A DNA stretch of 64,000 bases from Bog-756 sp963703145 (lineage in GTDB: Bacteria > Actinomycetota > Acidimicrobiia > Acidimicrobiales > RAAP-2): positions 1,426,001 through 1,490,000 of the forward strand of contig OY969793.1 in the NCBI GenBank assembly GCA_963703145.1, written 5' to 3'. Under the pieces are notes generated by a model. The model did not search any database, was not told the origin of the DNA, and saw nothing but the letters and a program-made list of their open reading frames with translations. A program made the translations under genes and the position numbers. This document shows, one piece after another, positions 36,964-44,838 of this stretch. The number at the start of each line of letters is the position of its first letter. Position 1 is the first letter of the stretch.

Positions 36964-37755
36964 TCATCCCTCTCTCTCGCTCGTCTCTCCTGCCGGCTCG
37001 GCCACGGCCGGTGCCGCTGGGGCCTCCGGTGGGGCTGCCGCCGTCGTCGTCGTCTCGTCCGCCACCGCGGTCACCTCGTCCGGACCGTTCGACCCGGCCA
37101 CAGCGGCCGGCGCCTCGGCGCCGTTCCCGGTCGGGGTGGCGACCCCGCTCGGTGCCGGCTTCGTCGCCGGCGCCCCGTTGGAGCCGTTCTGCTCGTGGCC
37201 CGGACCCCGGGATGCGGCGGACTGTTTGGCCCGCTTGTCCGGAGCCAGGACCATGACCATGTTCCGGCCGTCGAGACGGGGAACGGACTCAGACTTGCCC
37301 ATGCCGTCCATCTCGTCGGCGATGCGATCCAGGATCTTTTTGCCCAGCTCGGGATGGAAGACCTCACGACCACGGAACATGATGGTGATCTTGACCTTGT
37401 GGCCCTCCTCGAGGAACTTGGCCACCTGGCGGGTCTTGGTCTCGAAGTCCCCCGGACCGATCTTCGGCCGGTACTTCATCTCCTTGATCCCTACGTGGAC
37501 CGCCTTGCGTCGCGACTCCTTGGCCCGCTGCGCCGCATCGAACTTGAACTTTCCATAGTCCATGATGCGACAGACCGGCGGGTTGGCTCCGGGTGCCACC
37601 TCGACCAGGTCGAGGTCGAGGTCACGGGCAATTGCCAGTGCCTCGGGCAGGAGCTTGATGCCGAGCTGCTCCCCGTCGGGGTCGACCAGGCGCACCTCTC
37701 GGGCACGGATTCGGTCATTGATTCGAGGCTCATTGGTGGTAACAGTGGCTGCTAT
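36964..37755 (-). CDS. infC: translation initiation factor IF-3, probable AUA start and long C-terminal tail
   Basis: IF-3 binds the 30S subunit and checks start codons. The conserved N-terminus NEPRINDRIRAREVRLVD is encoded, but upstream of it the frame holds no ATG, GTG or TTG before an in-frame TGA. The only plausible starts are ATA at 37755 (nine bases after GGAG) or an ATC within the conserved part. The first GTG (37695) would remove the essential NDRIR segment. IF-3 genes are known for rare AUU/AUC/AUA starts that let the factor repress itself. The core ends near residue 185; a roughly 75-residue Ala/Pro/Thr/Glu-rich tail follows, making 263 residues instead of about 180, as in some other actinobacteria. 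Confidence 0.9.
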   Translation of the reverse strand: MAATVTTNEPRINDRIRAREVRLVDPDGEQLGIKLLPEALAIARDLDLDLVEVAPGANPPVCRIMDYGKFKFDAAQRAKESRRKAVHVGIKEMKYRPKIGPGDFETKTRQVAKFLEEGHKVKITIMFRGREVFHPELGKKILDRIADEMDGMGKSESVPRLDGRNMVMVLAPDKRAKQSAASRGPGHEQNGSNGAPATKPAPSGVATPTGNGAEAPAAVAGSNGPDEVTAVADETTTTAAAPPEAPAAPAVAEPAGETSEREG

Positions 37756-37942
37756 TCGACTTCACTCCATGTCTTCGGGCCACGGACTTCCCGTGGCCGA
37801 TGAATAAGGAGCGGAGCCACAACCGACAGCCGCGACTCGCATCGTGCGCCGGTCCCCATCGACCCGGCGCACAGAAGAACTGCAGTGTGGCCGGGTGGGG
37901 GTCTTCACCTTCGAGACCCCGCTTCCTCGTCTATCAGTGCTT
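37756..37942 (-). promoter_or_regulatory. structured infC leader
   Basis: The roughly 180-base leader contains a perfect 8-bp stem GGCCACGG / CCGTGGCC (37777-37797) just before the ribosome binding site. It also has a 7-bp stem GCGCCGG / CCGGCGC (about 37839-37863). It could be a control region for IF-3 or L20 feedback; this is inference from position and folding, not a match to a known RNA family. Confidence 0.5.
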
Positions 37943-37949
37943 TAGGCTA
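37943..37949. promoter_or_regulatory. shared bidirectional -10 element
   Basis: TAGGCTA reads as TAGGCT on the plus strand (seven bases before the GTG at 37956, leaderless type) and TAGCCT on the minus strand, towards infC. One near-palindromic box may drive both divergent genes. Confidence 0.45.
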
Positions 37950-37955
37950 CCAGTC

Positions 37956-38450
37956 GTGAGCTCACTGTGGACACCTGACGGCGAACGACCGGTCGGACGA
38001 CCCTCCGAGGGGGGCGGGGGTCCGGCCCGACCCGATGCCGGGGGCGGGGGCGGGGCGCCCGATCCAGAGGACGAAGAGGCCCTCGCCGAGCAGATGGCGG
38101 CCATGCGGGCCGAGTTGGTCAGCTCGCCGGTCGAGGTGGTGGTGGCCAACCACTGCTACGGGCTCTTCGAGTTGGCCGCCGTCTACCTGTCCCAGCAGCC
38201 GCCCCTCCTCAGTCAGGCCCGCCTGGCCATCGATGCGCTCGGGTGTCTGGTGACCGGCCTCGAGGGGCGGCTGGGCGAGAACGAACCCCAGCTCATCGAT
38301 GCCGTGAGCCAGCTCCGGCTGGCCTACGTCCAGATCGACGGGGCTCACCGGGCCGGGGCCGATGCGGCCTCAGCCGCCGGGGTGAACGGGGGCTCGGCAG
38401 TCGATGACGGCGGCTCGGTGGGCGATCCCGGCACCGACGCCGACGGGTGA
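37956..38450 (+). CDS. DUF1844-like protein
   Basis: 164 residues with a Gly/Pro/Glu-rich N-terminus (to about residue 40), a central helical domain and a Gly/Asp/Ser tail. The central part, PVEVVVANHCYGLFELAAVY then ARLAIDALGCLVTGLEGRLG and QLIDAVSQLRLAYVQ, follows the DUF1844 pattern (helix, then IDxLxxL and LxxLRxxY). Such proteins are commonly found beside infC in actinobacteria. The role is unknown. The GTG start is supported by the -10 box TAGGCT seven bases ahead. Its stop overlaps the start of the MFS gene by GTGA, so the two are coupled. Confidence 0.7.
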   Translation: MSSLWTPDGERPVGRPSEGGGGPARPDAGGGGGAPDPEDEEALAEQMAAMRAELVSSPVEVVVANHCYGLFELAAVYLSQQPPLLSQARLAIDALGCLVTGLEGRLGENEPQLIDAVSQLRLAYVQIDGAHRAGADAASAAGVNGGSAVDDGGSVGDPGTDADG

Positions 38451-40384
38451 GCGGGGGCGACGACCAGCCTCTCGGACCGGCATCGGGGCCGGCTGAGCCC
38501 GGACCGCCCACCACCGGCCCGGCCGCCGGCCGCATCGACGCCTCCCGGGTCCGCAGCTTCGTCGGCCTGTCCATCGGACTGGTCGGGCCGCGCGCCAACC
38601 TGGCCGTCTCGGGCGTCCTGATCACCCTCTACGTCCAGCAGCGGGCCTCGGGGGCCCTGGCCGTCACGTTTGCCCTGACCGCCGACCGCCTGGTGAGCTG
38701 GCTCACCTACCCGGTGGCCGGACGCCTCAGCGACCGGACCCGCAGCCGGGTGGGGAGGCGAACCCCGTACATGGCGGGCAGCCTGATCGTGATGGGGGTG
38801 GCCACATGGATGTTCACCGTGGTCAGCGGCTACTGGCTGCTGGTGTTGATGATCCTCATCGCAGGGCAGGCATCGGCCACCTTCACCCTGACCAACGTGG
38901 CCGTCGTCCCCGAGGTGTTCGGCCGGAGCCGGTGGATCAAGGCCCTGCTGCTCACCACGGTGCTCGGCACCCTGGCCAGCCTGACCATCAAGGGCACGGT
39001 GATCGCCTCGTGGAAGCAGAACGACCCGAGCACGTGGAACCTGCCGTTCCAGGTGGCCGGGGGCATCCTGGTGGCCGTCGGCATCGTGGTGCTGGTGCTG
39101 GTGCGAGAGGCGCCGGCCGCCTCCTTCGGAGCCGAGGCCGATCGCAAGGAGCGGGCCCGACCCACGCTCGACGAGCTGCGGGACATCATGGCCAGCCCCA
39201 ACGCCAAGGTGTTGGTAGGCGGCTCCCTCCTGTTCTGGTCAGGGGTCGGCTCCACGGCCTACGTGGCCATCTTGTTCTTCCAGCGGGTGCTCCACGCCGG
39301 AGCCAGCGCCCAGACTGTGGCCGGGCTGGTCACCGGGCTGCCCGTGTTCTTCATCGGCATCGCCCTCGGCATCCCGCTCAGCCGCAAGCTGACCCCCATG
39401 CAGCTGGCCGTCGGCGCCCCCCTCATCGGGGCCATCCTGGCCGGGGTGCAGTACTTCGACACCCACCTCTGGCAGGCGGTGATCCTGGGCTACATCGGTG
39501 CGCCGTTCATCGGCGCCTACATCATCGTGATGGCCCCGCTCCTGTTGCAGCTCCTGCCCCGGGCTGGTGGCCTGGGAGAGCGCCTCGGTGTGCTGTTGGC
39601 CCCGTTCAACCTGTGCAGCGTGATCCTGGCCTACGTGGCCGCCGTGGTCATCGACGCCACCGGCAACTACCGGCTGATCTGGCTGTTCCCGGCGGCCACC
39701 GGACTGGCCCACGCCGTCGTGAACTGCTGGCTGAAGTATCCGGCGCGGCGCGCCACCGACCCGGACATGGTCAAGCGCCTCTGGGAATGGAGCGTGGTCC
39801 AGGCCGAGTCCATGGCCGAGACCGGCATCGTCACCGGACTGCTGGCCGCACCCTTGCTCGGGGTGGTGACCAAAGAGGACGCCGACAGCGCCGTGGTCAT
39901 CGACATGGCCCGCAACATCCTGGGCAATCCCTATGCGGACCAGGACGATCCTCCGGCCGCACTACCGGCGGCCGGTGAGGGGTCCGATGGCGACCCCACC
40001 GGTGAGGGTCAGCCGCCCTCGGAGGGAGGCGGTGCCGGCGGGGTCACCGGGGTGCGCCAGGTCGGCGGTGGCCCCGAGGTCGGCCGGGCGATCGGCGACC
40101 AGAAATCCGGACGCGGGCCATCGTCGTCATCGGGTGGCTCTGAGGCCGACGACTCCGCGGCGGGTGGCTCCACGGGCGTCTCGGATGCCGGGCGGTCCGG
40201 GGACAGCAACGGCGGACGCAGCCCGAGCGGCCCCACTGGGCCGATGGGTCGGACCGCGGCCACCCCGAACGGTGGGGTCACCTCACCGCCGGCAGGCGAC
40301 GAAGGACCAGCGGCCGGAGATGGTGGCGGGGGCGGTGCCGACGACGGGGGTGGCGGGGGCGGTGCGGCGACGACGGGCTCATAG
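38447..40384 (+). CDS. MFS transporter with a long Gly/Ser/Asp-rich cytoplasmic tail
   Basis: A major facilitator of 645 residues. Residues about 30-465 hold twelve predicted membrane segments, with the family loop motif GRLSDRTRSRVGRRTPYMAG between helices 2 and 3 and a cytoplasmic linker ADRKERARPTLDELRDIM in the middle. This pattern, especially DRTRSRxGRRxPY, resembles the sugar-type GPH transporters, but the substrate is not evident. The region from about residue 497 to the end is low-complexity and hydrophilic. From 40009 on it lies opposite the proline-rich tail of the cold-shock-like gene, and one of the two tails may not be real. Start GTG at 38447, coupled to the DUF1844 gene. Confidence 0.82.
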   Translation: MSGGDDQPLGPASGPAEPGPPTTGPAAGRIDASRVRSFVGLSIGLVGPRANLAVSGVLITLYVQQRASGALAVTFALTADRLVSWLTYPVAGRLSDRTRSRVGRRTPYMAGSLIVMGVATWMFTVVSGYWLLVLMILIAGQASATFTLTNVAVVPEVFGRSRWIKALLLTTVLGTLASLTIKGTVIASWKQNDPSTWNLPFQVAGGILVAVGIVVLVLVREAPAASFGAEADRKERARPTLDELRDIMASPNAKVLVGGSLLFWSGVGSTAYVAILFFQRVLHAGASAQTVAGLVTGLPVFFIGIALGIPLSRKLTPMQLAVGAPLIGAILAGVQYFDTHLWQAVILGYIGAPFIGAYIIVMAPLLLQLLPRAGGLGERLGVLLAPFNLCSVILAYVAAVVIDATGNYRLIWLFPAATGLAHAVVNCWLKYPARRATDPDMVKRLWEWSVVQAESMAETGIVTGLLAAPLLGVVTKEDADSAVVIDMARNILGNPYADQDDPPAALPAAGEGSDGDPTGEGQPPSEGGGAGGVTGVRQVGGGPEVGRAIGDQKSGRGPSSSSGGSEADDSAAGGSTGVSDAGRSGDSNGGRSPSGPTGPMGRTAATPNGGVTSPPAGDEGPAAGDGGGGGADDGGGGGGAATTGS

Positions 40385-40962
40385 GAGGGGGGCCCCGGAT
40401 TGACCGGCGGGGGCACAGGTTCGGCCGGCGGGGGCGGGGACTCCGGCGTGTTCCAGGGTCGGGGCCGGTGTGCCTCCGGCAGAGGGGACGGCGCCGCAAC
40501 GACGGCGGCCGAGGCCGGGGCGGCGACAGGTGGAGCGGCAACCGGTGGAGCAGAGACCGGCGGGGCGGCGACGGTGCGAGACGGAACAGGCGGGGCGACC
40601 GGGACCGGTGTCGCGACGACCGGCGGCGGCGACTCCGGAGCCGGGCTGGCGGCGGGCCTGTCCGGACCGACGGCATCCGCGTGGAGGGACCGACCGGGTC
40701 GGACCACGCCGGGGAGGGGTCGGACCGAGTGGGCCTCGAGACGACCGAGGCGCCCCGGTGTGACCACGAACGCCACCACCGCACCGACGTCGATGCGCCG
40801 GGAGCCGTCGGTGATGGCGGTACAGTGGAACGGGAGTGTCCGGCCCATGCCGTACTCGATGGTCCCAAGACCGCGGTCCTCGTCGAAGTCGGCGACGTCA
40901 CCCACCACCGGGGTGTCACCCACCGGCGGCAGTGGGAAGGGTCCGGTCCACTTGGTCGCCAT
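40009..40962 (-). CDS. cold-shock-domain-like protein with a proline-rich tail
   Basis: The first 85 residues (VVGDVADFDEDRGLGTIEYG, then LPFHCTAITDGSRRIDVGAV, VAFVVTPGRLGRLEA) form a cold-shock/OB-like domain of the actinobacterial type that keeps FDxxRGxGxI and PFHCTAIxDGS. It may bind single-stranded nucleic acid. Residues 90-317 are almost only Pro, Ala, Val, Ser and Gly. The last 125 codons (40009-40384) are antisense to the MFS tail. The ATG at 40962 follows the hisG stop by eight bases, making it the last gene of the rib-hisG run. The domain call is firm; the length of the tail is not. Confidence 0.75.
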   Translation of the reverse strand: MATKWTGPFPLPPVGDTPVVGDVADFDEDRGLGTIEYGMGRTLPFHCTAITDGSRRIDVGAVVAFVVTPGRLGRLEAHSVRPLPGVVRPGRSLHADAVGPDRPAASPAPESPPPVVATPVPVAPPVPSRTVAAPPVSAPPVAAPPVAAPASAAVVAAPSPLPEAHRPRPWNTPESPPPPAEPVPPPVNPGPPSYEPVVAAPPPPPPSSAPPPPPSPAAGPSSPAGGEVTPPFGVAAVRPIGPVGPLGLRPPLLSPDRPASETPVEPPAAESSASEPPDDDDGPRPDFWSPIARPTSGPPPTWRTPVTPPAPPPSEGG

Positions 40963-40970
40963 GGCCGGGC

Positions 40971-41867
40971 TCAGTGCACGATCTTCGACAGCGGCAGCTC
41001 GATGATGTCCATGGCGCCGCGATCCTTGAGGGCAGGGATGAGGACGTTGATCTCCGACTTGGGCACCACCGCCTCGACGGCGTAGCCGCCGCCGCCGAAC
41101 AGCTCGGACACGGTCGGCGACCGCAGGGACGGCAGGACCTCGATTACACCGGGGAGCTGTTCGGAGGCCACGTTGAGCTTGACCAGCACCTTGCCCCGGG
41201 CCTCGAGGGCCCCCTCCAACAACGTCAGCAGCTGCCCCATGGCGTGGCGCTTCTCGGGGTCCTTGGCGGCGGTGGGATTGGCTACCAGCTCGGTGTGGGA
41301 CACGAGCAGGGTCTCGACGATCTTGAGACCTGCCGCCCGGAGGGCCCGGCCGGTCTCGGTGATCTCCACCACACAGTCGGCGATGTCGGGAACCTTGGCC
41401 TCGGTGGCGCCGTAGGACAGGCTGACCTCGGCCTTGACGCCATGGCTCTCGAGGTAGCGACGGGTCAACTCGGGATACTCGGTCGACACTCGCAGTGCCC
41501 CGCCCTCGCCGCTGGCCGTCGAGGCCAGGTCGGCCACCGATGCCACCGGCGACTCGGTCGGCACAGCGAGGACCACGCGGATGGGATTGGAGGTGGCCTT
41601 GGAGTAGTGGAGCACCCCGAGCGTGGTCACCTCACTCCCCCGCTCCTCGATCCAGTCCCGGCCGGTGATACCCACGTCGAACAGTCCGTCCGCGACGTAG
41701 AGGGGGATCTCCTGGGGGCGCAGGATCCGGACCTCGGCCACGCGGGGGTCGTCGATGGTGGCCCGGTAGTCCACGTCCGAGGAGCGCACCACGCTGAGGT
41801 CGGCCGCGGCGAACAGGTCGAGGGTGGCCTGCTCCAGCGAGCCCTTGGGGAGCACGAGTCGGAGCAT
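40971..41867 (-). CDS. hisG: ATP phosphoribosyltransferase, long form
   Basis: The first, feedback-controlled step of histidine synthesis (ATP + PRPP). The 298-residue length and the C-terminal domain (from about 215, HAMGQLLTLLEGALEARGKV onwards) mark the long hexameric HisG, which needs no HisZ and binds histidine in its C-terminal ACT-like domain. The N-terminus MLRLVLPKGSLEQATLDLFA and the site DIADCVVEITETGRALRAAG, binding PRPP, are present. The ATG overlaps by one base (TGATG) a tga that would be the natural stop of ribH. Other his genes are not in the window. Confidence 0.95.
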   Translation of the reverse strand: MLRLVLPKGSLEQATLDLFAAADLSVVRSSDVDYRATIDDPRVAEVRILRPQEIPLYVADGLFDVGITGRDWIEERGSEVTTLGVLHYSKATSNPIRVVLAVPTESPVASVADLASTASGEGGALRVSTEYPELTRRYLESHGVKAEVSLSYGATEAKVPDIADCVVEITETGRALRAAGLKIVETLLVSHTELVANPTAAKDPEKRHAMGQLLTLLEGALEARGKVLVKLNVASEQLPGVIEVLPSLRSPTVSELFGGGGYAVEAVVPKSEINVLIPALKDRGAMDIIELPLSKIVH

Positions 41868-42444
41868 CAGCGGCCGCCGACCGAGAACCCGACCCGCGAG
41901 CCGGGGTGGTGGCGGTGCCCACCGCCTGGAGGATGGCGGCGGTGCGGAGGGCCGTGTGGGCCGCCTCCCGCCCCTTGTTGGACTCGTCGTCCTCGGAGCG
42001 GACCAGTGCCTGGTCCACCGACTCGGTGGTGAGCACCCCGAACACCACCGGCTTGCCGGTATCGAGCTGGACCCGCTGCAGGCCGGCCGCACACTCCCCG
42101 GCCACGAACTCGTAGTGGCCGGTGTCGCCCCGGATCACGGCCCCGAGGCACACCACGGCGTCGACGCCGGGGGCGGTCGCCAGCGCCTGGGCCACCACCG
42201 GGAGCTCGAAGGCGCCCGGCACCCAGGCCACGATGACCTCTGCCAGGTCGGTGCCGAGCTCTTCTAAGGCGTCGAGGGCCCCGTTCAGCAGCCGGTAGGT
42301 GATGCCGCCGTTGAACTCGGCGCAGGCGAACGCGATTCGTCCCCCACCGGATCCGGCGGCGGGGACGTCGAGGGCCTGACCCACCCGGGCCTCCACCCGT
42401 TGCTTGGCACCGGCGGGGAGTTGAGTCTGGTCAGAGGACGTCAT
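41867..42444 (-). CDS. ribH: 6,7-dimethyl-8-ribityllumazine synthase, frameshifted near its 3' end
   Basis: It condenses the ribityl-pyrimidinedione with 3,4-dihydroxybutanone phosphate to lumazine. Key parts are intact: FNGGITYRLLNGALDALEEL, VPGAFELPVVAQALA, CLGAVIRGDTGHYEFVAGEC with the catalytic His, and FGVLTTESVDQALVRS. After AAILQAVGTATTPAR the reading frame as given has no stop until 41632, running 236 bases into hisG. One extra base in the C-runs at 41888-41895 would end it instead as VGFSVGGR and the tga at 41867-41869. That fits the family length (about 190 residues) and the TGATG junction with hisG. The catalytic domain is not affected. The start overlaps ribBA by 14 bases. Confidence 0.85.
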
Positions 42445-43651
42445 CGAGGCCTTCGAGCAGGTGGCCCATCCGCTCCCGCTTGGTCCGGAGGTACTCGATG
42501 TTCTCCGGGGTGGGCGTGGACTGGATGTTCACCCGCTCGACGATGTCGAGGCCGAATCCCTCCAGACCGCCGTACTTGGTCGGGTTGTTGGTCATCAGCC
42601 GCATGGTGGTCACGCCCAGGTCGACCAGGATCTGGGCGCCGATCCCGTACTCACGCGAGTCGGCCGGCAGGCCCAGCTCGAGGTTGGCGTCCACGGTGTC
42701 GAAGCCCTCCTCTTGGAGGGTGTAAGCCCGGAGTTTGTGGGCCAGGCCGATGCCCCGGCCCTCGTGGCCCCGGAGATAGACCAGAACACCGCTCCCGTTC
42801 TCGTTGATGGTGGCCATGGCCCCGTGCAGCTGGGGCCCGCAGTCACAGCGGAGCGAGCCAAAGACGTCGCCGGTGAGGCACTCGCTGTGCACCCGCACCA
42901 GGGTGTTGGGCTGACCGGCCACCTCGCCCTTGACCAGGGCCACGTGGTGCTCGCCATCGAGGACCGACTCGTAGGCGTAGACGGTGAACTCCCCGTAGTC
43001 GGTGGGGATGCGGGCGTCAGCGATCCGACGCACCAGCTTGTCCTTGTGCCGCCGGTAGCGGATCAGGTCGGCGATGGAGATCAGACAGAGGTGGTGCTTC
43101 TCGGCGAACTGGCGCAGCTCAGGGAGGCGGGCCATTCCGGTCTTGTCCTCGCTGACCACCTCACACAGGACGCCGGCGGGTGACATGCCCGCCGCCCGGG
43201 CCAAGTCGATGGCGGCCTCGGTATGGCCGGCGCGCTTCAGCACCCCGCCCGGTCGGTACCGGAGGGGGAAGATGTGGCCGGGGCGGTTGAGGTCGGACGG
43301 GCGGATGTGGGGATCGGCCAGGGCCTTGATGGTGGCGGCCCGGTCGGCGGCGGAGATGCCCGTGGAGGTCCCGTGGCGGTAGTCCACGCTCACGGTGAAC
43401 GCGGTGCGCTGCACCTCGGTGTTGGTCGTCACCATGAGGGGGAGATCGAGTTGCTCCACCCGCTCGGGGGTGAGCGGCACGCAGATCAGACCGGACGTGT
43501 GGGCCAAGAAGAAGGCGATCTTCTCGGGTGTGACCGCGTCAGCGGCCATGATCAGGTCCCCTTCGTTCTCCCGGTCCTCGTCGTCGACCACGACCACGAT
43601 CTCGCCGCGGCCAATGGCCGCAATGGCATCCTCAACTGATGAAAAGGGCAT
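42431..43651 (-). CDS. ribBA: bifunctional 3,4-dihydroxy-2-butanone-4-phosphate synthase / GTP cyclohydrolase II
   Basis: 406 residues. The RibB half (1-205) has DDEDRENEGDLIMAADAV and the HGTSTGISAADRAATI loop and acts on ribulose 5-phosphate. The RibA half (206-406) has the zinc cysteines in ECLTGDVFGSLRCDCGPQL and RGHEGRGIGLAHKLRAY, and acts on GTP. Both activities start riboflavin synthesis. The ATG at 43651, four bases after AGGGG, gives MPFSSVEDAIAAIGRGEI, a standard start; an upstream in-frame extension is low-complexity. A leader of about 160 bases with two hairpins precedes it. Confidence 0.96.
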   Translation of the reverse strand: MPFSSVEDAIAAIGRGEIVVVVDDEDRENEGDLIMAADAVTPEKIAFFLAHTSGLICVPLTPERVEQLDLPLMVTTNTEVQRTAFTVSVDYRHGTSTGISAADRAATIKALADPHIRPSDLNRPGHIFPLRYRPGGVLKRAGHTEAAIDLARAAGMSPAGVLCEVVSEDKTGMARLPELRQFAEKHHLCLISIADLIRYRRHKDKLVRRIADARIPTDYGEFTVYAYESVLDGEHHVALVKGEVAGQPNTLVRVHSECLTGDVFGSLRCDCGPQLHGAMATINENGSGVLVYLRGHEGRGIGLAHKLRAYTLQEEGFDTVDANLELGLPADSREYGIGAQILVDLGVTTMRLMTNNPTKYGGLEGFGLDIVERVNIQSTPTPENIEYLRTKRERMGHLLEGLDDVL

Positions 43652-43810
43652 CGACCCCTGGTCTCCCTCTGGTGTGCTCGGTCGGAGTCCGGCCGGACCG
43701 GCGCGCCGGTCCAACGCCCGGCCGCAGGCTCTCTGCGGCGAACTCCCTGCTCTTAGTGTCGGCCGGCATCGGTACCGCCTTAGATATTTTCTGGCGTCGG
43801 GCGGGTCGCA
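43652..43810 (-). promoter_or_regulatory. ribBA leader with an 18-bp palindrome; ribE is absent here
   Basis: Between ribD and ribBA, where riboflavin synthase (ribE) often stands, there are only 159 bases. They hold a perfect palindrome GGACCGGCGCGCCGGTCC (43695-43712), a stem GCCGCAG / CTGCGGC nearby, and an AT-rich patch with TATCTA on the minus strand near 43785 that may be a -10 box. The conserved FMN riboswitch core is not recognisable. Confidence 0.55.
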
Positions 43811-44821
43811 TCAGTCGACCGGAGCGGACAGTTCAACCCGTAAATCGCCCTCCAGGCTAGTCACCGACACCAGCTGACCCCGCCACAGGTCGCCGATCGT
43901 GGGTGCTCCGGGCCCGGCGAACAGGGGACGGGCGTCGTCGCCACCGAACAGGGCCGGCGCCAGGTAGAGCACATAGCGGTCCACCAGGCCTGCGGCATGG
44001 AAGGCGTGGGCCACGCGGGCACCACCTTCGACGAGGACCGAGACCATGCCCCGGGAGCCCAGCTCGACCAGGACCTCGTCGAGGTCGCCTCCGAGCTCCA
44101 ATGCGGGTTCGACGGCGGCCCGGGGCGGGATCTGGCCCAGCACGATCCGGGTGGGTTGCTGGTCGGGGGCCCGGAACCACGGGTCGTCCGCCGGCAGCCG
44201 CACGGTCAGCGACGGATCGTCGATCCGCACCGTGCCGGCACCGACCAGCACGGCGTCGGACCGGGCCCGGAGCCGGTGGACGTCCCGTCTGGCCGCGTCG
44301 CCGGTGATCCAGCGGCTGGAGCCGTCGGGGGCGGCGGTCCTGCCGTCGAGGGACGCGGCCAGCTTGAGCACGACGAAGGGTCGGCCGGTCCGCCGGTGCT
44401 TGGCGTAGGCGGCCAACTGCTCAGCCACCACAGCCGCCCCCACCCCAACCACGACGTCGAGGCCGGCTCCGCGCAGCGTGGCGATCCCCCGCCCACTGAC
44501 CTGGGGGTCGGGATCCACCATGCCGATGACCACCCGCCTGATGCCCGATGCCAGCACGGCGTCCGTGCAGGGGGGCGTGCGCCCATGGTGGTCGCAGGGC
44601 TCGAGGGTCACGAACAGCGTGGCCCCGGCCGCCGCCGGGCCCGCCTGGGCGAGGGCCGTCACCTCGGCGTGGGGGCCGCCGACCGGGGCGGTGGCACCGC
44701 TCCACCAGGCGCCGTCGGTGGCGGCCACCACCGCGCCGACGGCCGGGTTGGGCGAGGTGAGGCCCCGGACGCGCTCGGCGGCCTCTGTGGCCCGGGTCAT
44801 CCACTCCTCGTCGGTCGGCAT
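43811..44821 (-). CDS. ribD: bifunctional riboflavin deaminase/reductase
   Basis: The N-terminal deaminase (1-145) has the zinc site GGPHAEVTAL and TLEPCDHHGRTPPCTDAVL. The C-terminal reductase (150-336) has LKLAASLDGRTAAPDGSSRW and LVEGGARVAHAF and uses NADPH. Together they turn the pyrimidine made by RibA into 5-amino-6-ribitylaminouracil phosphate. The 336 residues are a normal length. The ATG at 44821 gives MPTDEEWMTRATEAA; it follows rpe by 17 bases, so rpe and ribD are probably co-transcribed. No ribosome binding site is obvious. Confidence 0.95.
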   Translation of the reverse strand: MPTDEEWMTRATEAAERVRGLTSPNPAVGAVVAATDGAWWSGATAPVGGPHAEVTALAQAGPAAAGATLFVTLEPCDHHGRTPPCTDAVLASGIRRVVIGMVDPDPQVSGRGIATLRGAGLDVVVGVGAAVVAEQLAAYAKHRRTGRPFVVLKLAASLDGRTAAPDGSSRWITGDAARRDVHRLRARSDAVLVGAGTVRIDDPSLTVRLPADDPWFRAPDQQPTRIVLGQIPPRAAVEPALELGGDLDEVLVELGSRGMVSVLVEGGARVAHAFHAAGLVDRYVLYLAPALFGGDDARPLFAGPGAPTIGDLWRGQLVSVTSLEGDLRVELSAPVD

Positions 44822-44838
44822 CGGGTGGCCGGTCGCGC

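Noticed and set aside
43652..43810. FMN riboswitch before ribBA
   Set aside because: The conserved core blocks of the RFN element are not present in order; only GGCGGT occurs by chance.
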